Below are positions 1-8,592 of a stretch of 64,000 bases of DNA, in pieces. Within the stretch, counting starts at the first letter, position 1; the number at the start of each line of letters is the position of its first letter. Origin of the DNA: Zopfochytrium polystomum (taxonomy: Eukaryota > Chytridiomycota > Chytridiomycetes > Chytridiales > Chytridiaceae); the NCBI GenBank assembly GCA_025765615.1, contig JAIVFJ010000271.1, positions 1 through 64,000 of the forward strand, written 5' to 3'. The position numbers and the translations under genes are program-made. The notes under the pieces are model-generated. The model did not search any database, had not been told where the DNA came from, and was given only the letters and a program-made list of their open reading frames with translations.

Positions 1-2
1 CC

Positions 3-104
3 TTGGACACCGCACAACCGGCGATAGACGATGAAGCCACTCCGGAAGACTTGACGATGATGATGGTGATGATGCTCAAGAAGCAGCAGATCAGATATAT
101 TTAG
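3..104 (+). CDS. 3' end of an unidentified gene (runs in from the left edge)
   Basis: An open frame enters from the window edge and ends at TAG (102-104). The 33 visible residues are acidic and Met-rich, with a basic end (KKQQIRYI). The first part (QPAIDDEATPEDL) looks like ordinary protein sequence. Nothing identifies the family. It could equally be a chance open frame, because only 100 bases are visible. Confidence 0.3.
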   Translation: MDTAQPAIDDEATPEDLTMMMVMMLKKQQIRYI

Positions 105-181
105 GCCCACCATGAAAAATAAGTGCACCTGCCAAGGGGCGAAACAAAGAAACATACCTCACGCGGCAGGGTTAATGACCC

Positions 182-2298
182 AACACCCACGCCTCGGCCG
201 GCTCGGCAGCCGCCGCCGCCGCCGTCACCGATCACGCGTCGCTCGCCCGAGCCCTCGGCCCGCTCGACCCTTTCCGCCGCGACGCGCGCCTCAAGTCCGC
301 CGCCGCCCACATCGCCGACTCCCTCTCCAACGCCACACTCGACCCGGCGCTTCCTGGCGTCGTCGTCGTCGTCGTCCAGCCACCACGCGCGCTCGCAACT
401 GCTGCCGCCGCCGCGCCTGCCGCCCGTTGCCGTAGACGACGAAAACCCCCGCCGCCGCCGGGTTGGAGGGATCTCGTCGGAACGGCGTCGAGTACGTCGC
501 GCTGTTTCGCGCGAACAGAGGCGCGCAGTCGGACGAGACGGGCGTCGCGTGGGTGTTTTGAGGCTGAGCAGACGTACGCGAGGTTTTTGGAGGTGAAAGA
601 GAACGGGTCGATCGCGTGTTTTCAAGCGCCGCTGACACCCCCACCTGCTCACTGAACCCTCGGGCCACACCAAAAAAATGAAAAACATTAGGAAGTCAAC
701 GACAGCATTGACGGCGAGCAGGTGAAATTCCACTGGAGAACGTCGACGCAGCGATCAAGGCGCTCAACGCGTGGGTCGCGGAGCAGGCCGCGCTGCTGCG
801 GCGTGTGCACATCCAGGACCTCGAGCGCCTTAAAGCCGCACACAGCGCCGCCCTGGCGGACGCTTTTTCTATCGTCGAGCACGAGGCGAAGGTGATAAAA
901 ACGGGACTCTTTTTCTTGGGGTGGGGGGGAGAGTGTTCGAGTCGGTGTCGATGATTTGCATTGTGTATACACCCACCTCAAACCCCCCTTCCCCTCCCCC
1001 CGCCCCCTCCCAGAAAGAGCTGGAATCCTCGATCGCCCAGCTGGCGCTAGAGCTGCAACGCGAGTGCAACGACTTGGACGACGCGACGCACCGCGCAAAG
1101 AAGGAGTGCCACAAAAAGAACCACGAAACCTCCAAGCTGCGGACTCAGGTCGCCCGCTACCAGTACCTCTTACGCAAAAAGGTATCGCCGACACTGAGGT
1201 ATTGACGTGGTGTGGGGTGTGTGTGTTTGTGAAAGAGGGTTTAACGGTAGTTCTCCGTGTTGCTCTTGCGACAAACACCAAAAAAAAAAAAAAAAAAACC
1301 AAATAATTAGGACTACCTCACCATCGCCGACGAGCGCGTCCGCGCCGAAGACGTCATGGACCACCTCCAGTCCCTCGTTGCCGCCCGCGCAGACACCGCC
1401 CGCACCCTCACCGCCCCGCATCCGCGCCCTCGAGCGACACGCCGACCCACGCGGCCGCGTCGACGACCTGCTGCCCGCCATCGACGACATCGACGACCCG
1501 TCCCCCGTCGCCGCGAGCTTCACCGTGCCACTATTCGACCAGCTCCCGCAACCGCCGCCGCCGCCGCCGCCGCCGCAGGCAGAGTCGAGGAGGACCAGCG
1601 CAAGGCCCGTGTGGAGTAGTAGCAGTAGTAGTAGCAGGCGCCAGACTAGCGTCGGGTCCGCGGCCGATGGCGCGGCCGTGGCGGCCGCGGTGGCCACGGC
1701 GGCGACGACCACGACGAAGCGTGCAATGGGACTCCCGGGCAACGGTGGCAGCGGCGGCGGCGGCGCGGGGCTCGCGGCGCCCGCGGCGCGGCTGGCGTCG
1801 AGCCGTGCGGCGTCCGCGCGGCCGCGGTCGGCCCACCCCGCCGCCGACCCCGACGCCACCCCGCCCGCCAGCGGTCCGCCGGCTCCGCAGCCCGCCGCCG
1901 CCGGCTCCTCGTTGCTCTCCGAGTCAACCAAGCTGCTGATCGACGAGTCCCTCATGGCGACCTACAGCGCGCGGCTCCGCGACGCGCGGGCCGAGTACGT
2001 GCGGCAGATCGACGAGGAGCGGCACTGCCTCGTCCGCATGGACGCCGAGTTCCGCGCGCGCTACGCCGAGACGCGCGCCGAGATCGCCGGGGACGGGAAC
2101 ATTGTCGAGGCGCTGAGGGACGGGCGGCGAAGGGACGAAGGAAAGATGAAGAGGATCTTTCCGCTGAGGATCGCCGAGGGGTTCGTGTGTGTCGGCGTGC
2201 AGTGCGATATTGAGGAGGCGCCTGAGGATTTGTGGGGGTCGCGGGGCGTCGGTGGGGCAGGCGAGGTGGATGATGAAGCGGTTCAGGAGACGGTGTGA
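182..2298 (+). CDS. Coiled-coil protein gene with several frame breaks
   Basis: Three well-supported coding blocks are visible: about 182-600, 693-891, and 1014-1181 plus 1311-2298. The last three segments are joined by canonical introns (892-1013, 1182-1310). The middle part is a long, charged coiled coil (KELESSIAQLALELQRE, RVRAEDVMDHLQSLVAARAD). It is followed by a Pro/Ala/Ser-rich linker and a second helical block near the end (LLIDESLMATYSARLRDARA), stopping at TGA 2296-2298. The frame is broken near 446-450, 556-559, 728-731 and 1414-1417, in each case by one base in or beside a short homopolymer. The frame on the far side continues as sensible protein every time. The start codon is not resolved and the 5' exon border is uncertain. 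I do not recognise the family. A flagellar or cytoskeletal coiled-coil protein is possible but is only a guess. Confidence 0.55.
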
Positions 2299-2580
2299 CT
2301 GAAATGCAGCGCTGATGCTCTTTCAACGTACCGTTGCACTGCCTTTAATGATATGAATACTATCATCTCGTTTGCTTCACACATTCGACGCACGAGGAGA
2401 GACCAGAGGCTCCGCACAACACGAAAAACTGGCAGATCCACAACTTTAAAGAGGGGTTCGTTCGTTGCAAAAGTCAGTAACTTGCGTCAGCGCGAGTCGT
2501 GAGAAAGCTGGTCCAAGACACAGCGACGACTTGATTCACCCTCCCGACGAATGCAAATTGCGCTGGTCTGTTGCAAAGCC

Positions 2581-2776
2581 CCACCTAACAATCAGCCCCT
2601 CACAAGAGCCTAGGAACGAAACTCTGGTGAAGCAGGGTGCGGCGCCCCTCACAAGAGCCTAGCTGGGAAAGCTTGGGGGGTCTGGGAATCCTCAAGGGCC
2701 CAGGGTTCAAGTCACGATGCCAGCTGTTGAAGGCAACAAGAAAGAGTACAGTCAAAAAAAACCACCTAACAATCAG
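2581..2776 (+). mobile_element. tRNA-derived SINE with 15-bp target-site duplication
   Basis: The element body is 2596-2761 (166 bp) and ends in A8. It is bracketed by two identical 15-bp copies of CCACCTAACAATCAG at 2581-2595 and 2762-2776. A tRNA-like block contains a B-box-like GGTTCAAGTC around 2704 and an A-box-like TAGCTGGGAAAGC about 45 bp upstream. The body also holds two copies of CCTCACAAGAGCCTAG. A pol III promoter, a 3' A-tract and a duplication starting directly after the A-tract are the classic marks of LINE-mobilised SINE insertion. The identical duplications suggest a fairly recent event. The source tRNA cannot be named from this copy. Confidence 0.75.
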
Positions 2777-3532
2777 TCTAAAGCTGTAACTCACAGAATC
2801 AACGGGAGAGCCACCCCTACGCCATAATGAAAGACGCGTAGCAAAGGTTATTTTTCGCGAGGGAAAGGAAAAGGAGGGGCTGACGCGCAGAATGGCCTCC
2901 AAGGACTACTCCTTCGCAAAAAAAAAATAAATAAATAAAAAGAAAAAAGAATACTGTTGGTCGGTGGCTGGTTTCAAGTGAAGCCTTTGTATGTTGCTAA
3001 ACAAAGTGACAGTGCAGCGATCTGGGGGCGAACACCAAAGACGGAGGAGCTCACTGCGGGTTGGCGGGTTGCGGTTGCGGGTTGTGGTTGTTTGCACTTT
3101 TTGACTCATCGTGCTAACAGGCCCCCCCCGGCCACTGTTTCGTGCACGTGAGATGCGGCAAGATAGAGAAGCGTCCAACGCCACGAGTTTCACATCGAAA
3201 GCGCCACTTTAAGTACGCAAACTTTTTTATTGGCTTTTTCTGCGACGACTACGCAACACTATAAGAGAGGGGATTGGAAATTAAACGGAGCAAGACCCGA
3301 ACGCAAGGAGTGATTTTGGACAGTTCACAAGTTTGAAAAAAAAGGCGCGGCTTGACCGCGGTACAGCAAGGAAAAAAAAAAAGAAAAAAATAAAGAAAGG
3401 CAAGAGCACATTTGCATAGCGAGCGAAGAACCCGATTGAAAAGGGGTGAAAAGGAGAGGTGTCGCATGGAGGTTGGTATGGAACGGTAAGGACAAAGGAA
3501 AGGAAAGCCCTCAAGGGGGGGGGGAGAAAACT
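2777..3532. other. Intergenic, no gene seen
   Basis: AT-rich DNA with poly-A stretches lies between the SINE and the 3' end of the monooxygenase gene. No open frame here looks like protein. The 282 bases before the SINE (2299-2580) are likewise empty. Confidence 0.5.
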
Positions 3533-5305
3533 TTAAGCAGCAGCGCTCTTCACAGACTGCCTGTACTCTGCAACGGCGGGCGCCAAATCCTTTCTATAGT
3601 CGTACGCAATCACTTCGTCGTTGAGGCCGAGGTAGTTCCTGATCATGACGATCGTGCCGAAAATAAACCTCCCGATGCGCATCGCCACCGCGTTGCTCGC
3701 CTGCATCCTCACGCCGACCTCGCGCGCCATCTTGCACAGCAGGTGCGCGCGCGGCAGCCGCACCGTGTCGTACAAGCTGAACGCCGTCGCGTAGTCCGGC
3801 ACGCCGCCGCCGCTCTCGCCGCCCGGCGACGTAAACTCTGCGAGAAGCTCGGCGAGCGCCAGCGCGTCCTCGAGCCCCTGCGACATGCCCTGCCCGACGG
3901 TCGGCAGCGTGCCGTGCGCGGCGTCGCCGAGTAGCACGACGCGCCCGCGGTGCAGCACCGCCATGTCGGGAAGGTCGTACATGGCGACGGGCGAGATGCG
4001 CGACGCGTGCCGCACCGCAGAGACCACGGACCGCGGCGCGCCCCACCCGGCGACCGTCTCCGCGAGCCGCGTCGACTCGCGCGGGAGGTCCGTGTACGGC
4101 CGCCACGAGTCGTCCCGCGCCGCGGCGGTGTCGCCGCTGCTGCTGCTGCTGCTGCCGTCCTTTTCGAACTGCATTACCATCCACGCGCCCGTCGTTGGAC
4201 CGCAGTGCACGGCGTAGATCAGCGTGCCGTCGAGCGGGTTGCTGTAGACGCCCATGGGGTGGTCCAGGTTGAGGACCTCGTGGTCCGGGTCGCCGACCTT
4301 GCCTCCAGCGGCGTCGGCCTTGTCGTCAGCGGGGACGGCCCTGTTGCGGTCAAACACGCCGAGGTGTCCGGCGGCGAGGTACTTTGGCTGCGGGTGGTCG
4401 GGGAACACGCACTTGCGGGTGGCGCTCTGGATGCCGTCGGCGCCGATCAGGATGTCTGCTTTCGCCTCGGAGCCGTCGTCGAAGCGGGCGACGACGCCGT
4501 CGTTGAGCTCGACGACGCCGACGAGCTTCTTGGAGGTGTGGACTGGGATGCCGCGTGCGACGGCGTGCTTCAGCATGACCGAGTGCAGCGTCGAGCGCAG
4601 GATCTGCACGGGCGCGAGCTCGCCGGCCTTGTTCGAGACCGAGTTGCGGATGATGGCGTCCGAACCGTCCTGGTTTTTTGGTTTGTTTTTGTTGGTTCAA
4701 CGAGCGAGAGTTTGTTCGGGGGTGGGTTCAGGTCAGACTTGGTTCTGAACCAGGGAGGGTTTGTCCTCTCTCTGCTTGTCTGTCTGCGTGTCTGTCTCCC
4801 GCCTTGCTAAATAAATGATGCTCCAACACACAAACCGCATCATCTGCTGCATTACCATCAGCATGAAGCGCATGACTGGCGCTCCCTCGCTCGACTCTGC
4901 CAAGACCTTGTCGAGGACGCCGAGCCGATCGAGGCAGCGCAGGCCGTTGCCGTAGATCGAGATGCTGCCGCCGGTGTTGCCAAAGAACGGCTGGAGGGCG
5001 AGCGAGCGAGCGAGCGAGCGAGTGAGGTTCCGAGCGGGCGGGCGAGAGCGTCGCGAGTTTCGTTGGGAGTGAAGAAAGGGTCAGTTGAGTGACTGCGCGC
5101 GACAAATCGGTTTGTCTCGTCTCTCCCTGCTCACCACGGACGCCGAGGCGTCGGCGGCGTCGACGCGGTCGTAGAGCGCAACGTTCTTGAACGCGGTCGA
5201 GTCGTGCAGCGCGATCGCGGCGGCGATGCCGACTGGCCCGGCGCCGACCACGATGGCCGACGGCGGCGATGACGGCGGCGAGGATGATGATGAGGAAGGC
5301 GGCAT
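3533..5305 (-). CDS. FAD-dependent aromatic-ring-hydroxylase-type monooxygenase
   Basis: Three exons (5305-5135, 4990-4856, 4669-3533) are joined in phase 0 by GT-AG introns of 144 and 186 nt, giving 480 residues. The ATG at 5305 precedes a Ser/Pro leader and the Rossmann dinucleotide-binding motif VVGAGPVG (residues 19-26). Residues about 177-184 hold the DG motif (IGADGIQS). A late GD motif (VVLLGDAAHGTLPTVGQG) contacts FAD and NAD(P)H in this family. This order defines the PF01494 group, which includes salicylate hydroxylase-like and kynurenine 3-monooxygenase-like enzymes. They insert one oxygen atom into an aromatic or related substrate using NAD(P)H and O2. The substrate cannot be told from sequence. 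No neighbour suggests a pathway, so this is not evidence for a cluster. The reading frame is intact throughout. Confidence 0.88.
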
Positions 5306-6342
5306 TGCGGGAGTGTGAGGAGGAGAGAGGTCGTTCTTTGTGCACGACCAATTATGCGCGCGCTGACTTTTGTCTTCTAAGCAAAAATTAATTTTTGTGT
5401 GTGTGTGCGTGTGTGTCTTCGTCTTTGCCTCGCTTCCGCCGCAAGCCGCTTCTGCAACAACGGCTTCTCCCACCCCAGCTCCTACCCACTATTGCTTGCT
5501 TTGTAGGATTAATAAGGGAAAGGCTACTACATCCAGACTCCCCCCCTTCTAAGTGAAGGAAAGACTCCCTCCTCTTGAACCACTTTTCTTACTTTTCCGT
5601 CTTGTTGCGTTGTTCCTTTCTTTTTTTCCTTTTTTTTCTCGGAATTCGCTACCCCGCTTACCTCAACCCCCAAACCTCCGAGGCCTTCAGCCGCCTTTGC
5701 CTTGGGGATCAGGCACGATCTCGCGAATGCGGGCTCCTCCGCCGGCTCGAGGGGCGGATCGGCTTCAAAGCCGACGGCGACGGCCTCGTCGTCGAGGCCG
5801 AGAAATTCGGGCACGTCAGTCAAACAGCTCGATCAGCTCGTGGCGGCTGCCGTCCGGTATGGGGGAATTTGGCGGTAGCTTTGCCACTGCCCGATTGCGC
5901 GATTTCCACCAATCGGGTTAGGTCTTAGGCTTGCGTTGGCGCGCTCGGAATTCATGCACGGAGGCGGTGGCTGCGGCGGAGTTGGCTGCCTCCTGCCTTT
6001 CCCGCCACGATCCCTCCGCTGGCTGGAATCAAGTCATGCTCGATGGGGAGGGGAGCATGCTCCCACGTACCTGCCCCTGAGCACGCCGTCGACTCCTGCG
6101 ACGCGTCACACCCACTGCTAAAAAGAATTGGAAAAAAGCCGCAAGGAACGGAAAAAGAAAGAAATGCGGTTCAAGGGGAGTCTTTGCGTGGGGCAGTCTG
6201 GATGTAGAACAAAAAAGCAGAAGTAAAACCTTCTAGCCCCTACATGCATTAACGACACACACTCATTTTGCTAATTTGCGCCCACTTTCCTCTTTTCTCC
6301 TCCCCCCCCGTCCGTCTATATTAAGCGTTGCGTAAGTGTTTT
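5306..6342. other. Intergenic; one doubtful 98-codon minus-strand frame
   Basis: This stretch holds a short GT repeat (about 5395-5415) and pyrimidine-rich DNA. A minus-strand frame at 5527-5823 begins acidic (PEFLGLDDEAVAVGF) and ends in a lysine run. It has no recognised domain and I do not call it a gene. It could be an exon of something unrecognised. Confidence 0.3.
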
Positions 6343-7638
6343 TCAAGAGTTCATCTTTTCGCGGGCCGCCAGGATGAACTCTGCGACAGCGGCGAGTCCG
6401 AGCCCGCTCTCTTTCCACCACCGCACAACGTCGTCGGAACATCTCTCGCCGATCAGCGCTCTATCCGAGTACTTGATTTCCAGCCCGCTGTCCTTCCACC
6501 ACTGCAGCACGGCAGTGCTTCCACGCTTGCTCGCCAACTCCATCGAGAACGCGGTGTACTTTAGGCTCAAGCCGCTGTTTTTCCACCACTCCATTACCTC
6601 GACGGGATTTCCACTGTTGTTGGTGTTGCCGACTCCGTCGAGAGCAAACGTCGTGTACTTCAGCTCAAGTTCGCTATCCTTCCACCACTGAAGAACATCC
6701 AAATGTCCGTTCACGCTGGCGAAATCCATTGCGTTAGCGGAATACAACAGCGGCAGACCGCTGTCTTTCCACCACTGCAGGGATTCGACGCGTCCCCACT
6801 TACTGGCGTCGTCCATGGCCTCCCTCGAGTACTTCATCTCCCACCCGCTCTCTTTCCACCACCGCAGCACATTGGTATGCCCGTTCCTGCTCGCAAGATC
6901 AACCGCCTTGTCCGTCCACTTGACCTCAACCATCGCGTTCCCACCGCGATCTGCTGGGATAACAGGAGGGTGGCCCGCCGGCTTCTGCGGTACCAACCGT
7001 TGCCTCCTCGGTACGGCGATCGCCCTCGTTTGAACCACCACCGTCACCGTGAGAACGTCCCGCCACCACCGCAGCACGCCCGCGTGGCCGTCCGCGCTGG
7101 CGTCCGCGAGCGCATTGCCGATCGCCGGCAGCTGCGACTCTGCGAAACGGACCCGCCCGTGCTGCCTCAGCCAGTCGAGCACGGCGACGTCGCCGCGCCG
7201 CGCGGCGTGGAAGACCCGACGGTTCCCGTCGCCTGTGAAGTACGCCGCCTGCACGGGCTCGAGCCGCAGCAACGTCGCCAAGGCGTAGCGGTCGGCGCTG
7301 GCGGCGGCGAGGAAGACGAAGATCGTCCGCGCGATGTGGGGCTGCGAGAGCGCGAACCGCGAGGACCCCGCCACAGCACTGGTGACGGGAGCTTCGGTCG
7401 TGCGATCGGCTTCGGCGGCGGCGGCGGGGCGGGCAAGCGGTGGATTGCCGCCGCTGACGGAAACTGCGCGGATCGCGGCGGAAAGACCGGTGGGTGTAGT
7501 TGTGCCGCTCGGCGACTCGGCGCGATGATGCGGCAGCGGCAGCGGCTCAGTCGCCGGGCGGTGGTGCTGGTGAGCGCTCGGAGTCGGAGCGCCGCCGCCG
7601 CCGCCGCTGCCGCCGCTGCCAGCGATCGCTGTCATCAT
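6343..7638 (-). CDS. WWKDSG-type ankyrin-like repeat protein
   Basis: I choose the ATG at 7638 (MMTAIAGSGG), giving 431 residues. The frame stays open upstream only through CA and GT microsatellite DNA, so an earlier start is unlikely. After a Gly/Pro/His-rich leader comes a helical N-terminal block (FALSQPHIARTIFVFLAAA) resembling the F-box-like start of this family. About seven degenerate repeats follow, each ending in a WWK/RxSG core such as VLQWWKDSGLEIKYS. Individual units of about 33 residues alternate A(L/M)DxAS and G(H)xxVLxWW, as in ankyrin helices. Such repeats mediate protein-protein contacts and the partner is unknown. A second member lies at 59904-61367 in the opposite orientation. 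The gene has no introns and an intact frame. Confidence 0.8.
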   Translation of the reverse strand: MMTAIAGSGGSGGGGGAPTPSAHQHHRPATEPLPLPHHRAESPSGTTTPTGLSAAIRAVSVSGGNPPLARPAAAAEADRTTEAPVTSAVAGSSRFALSQPHIARTIFVFLAAASADRYALATLLRLEPVQAAYFTGDGNRRVFHAARRGDVAVLDWLRQHGRVRFAESQLPAIGNALADASADGHAGVLRWWRDVLTVTVVVQTRAIAVPRRQRLVPQKPAGHPPVIPADRGGNAMVEVKWTDKAVDLASRNGHTNVLRWWKESGWEMKYSREAMDDASKWGRVESLQWWKDSGLPLLYSANAMDFASVNGHLDVLQWWKDSELELKYTTFALDGVGNTNNSGNPVEVMEWWKNSGLSLKYTAFSMELASKRGSTAVLQWWKDSGLEIKYSDRALIGERCSDDVVRWWKESGLGLAAVAEFILAAREKMNS

Positions 7639-7946
7639 CGCCGTCGTTGACGTCGTTGTTGATATGTCGTCGTTGATGTCGTCGTCGCCGTCGCCTTTCG
7701 TTGTTATCGTCGTCGTCGTCGTCGTCGTCGTCCGTGATAGAAGTGCTTGTTGGAGAAAAAACAAGAAAACAAGAAAACACTGAAAAAACGTGAGAAGGGA
7801 CTGACAAGGACGTTCCGCCCATGGGGGACGGGAGTGAGACACACCACACTCACACACACATTGAAGGCGGCCGGCGTTGCAGCCGGCTCGCGTCGTATCG
7901 CGCTGTGCGCAAGTGATATGTCGAATTCGCAACGAATAAGCACACG

Positions 7947-8002
<56 letters not shown>

Positions 8003-8592
8003 CCATGATGACGATGGTCCTACATGATTGAACGCAACACACTTTTATTTTGTTTTAATTTTTTTTTTCTTTTTTTTTTCTGGGCAGTACAACCAACAGC
8101 TCCCTCCGTCACGCTTGGTGCTCGACTGAACCTTCCGTACCCTCCTGAAACTCCGATTGCTGCTGCTGTGCCAGTCAGTGGTGCCAGCCAACCTGTCTGT
8201 CTGCCTGCCTGTCTGTCTGTCTGTCTCATTTGCTTGGCCCGCTTGGGCGCGTCGTCCAGCACTTGCGAATGAGTAGACACCTTTTTCGATTTCAGCCCGC
8301 GCGCGCGTCGTGTTGCGTGGGTGGGTGGGAGGCGCCGTGAGCGGGCCTTCCAGTCCCGCCTCGTCACGCTTGGCATTCTGGCTTGGGCCAGCGATCGTTG
8401 GTTGACATTCGGTCGCCGCCTCCTCGCTCTGGATATAAAAAAGCGGTGGGCAGTCGAACTCGTCCAACCGACCAATCCAGCCCTCACTCAGCCCATAAAC
8501 CGTCCAACATCCTCCCTCGGGCCGCAAGCCCAGTGTCTTTACCCAATCCCATAAAGACGGCCCACTTCCTGCGCACTCGCGGCTTTGCTCGC
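7639..8592. other. Intergenic with microsatellites, upstream of the hairpin array
   Basis: It contains a GTC/GAC-rich stretch (7630-7735), a (CA)n run at 7950-7975 passing directly into (GA)n to 8002, a poly-T block near 8055-8080 and a CTGT/CCTG repeat at 8196-8228. No protein-like open frame is visible. Confidence 0.45.
8434..8443 (+). promoter_or_regulatory. Candidate TATA box upstream of the hairpin array
   Basis: The sequence TATAAAAAAG lies about 150 bp before the first hairpin unit, in otherwise GC-rich DNA, with no coding start after it. It could drive a transcript of the array. This is a position-based guess only. Confidence 0.25.

Noticed and set aside
7639..7974. N-terminal extension of the WWKDSG gene starting in the CA repeat
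   Set aside because: The extra residues are translations of microsatellites (CVCVCVCV and TTTTT runs) and that frame opens with a repeat-encoded Met. The ATG at 7638 is more credible.
3533..8000. Secondary-metabolite cluster around the FAD monooxygenase
   Set aside because: The neighbours are a repeat protein and non-coding DNA; no synthase, transporter or regulator lies close by.
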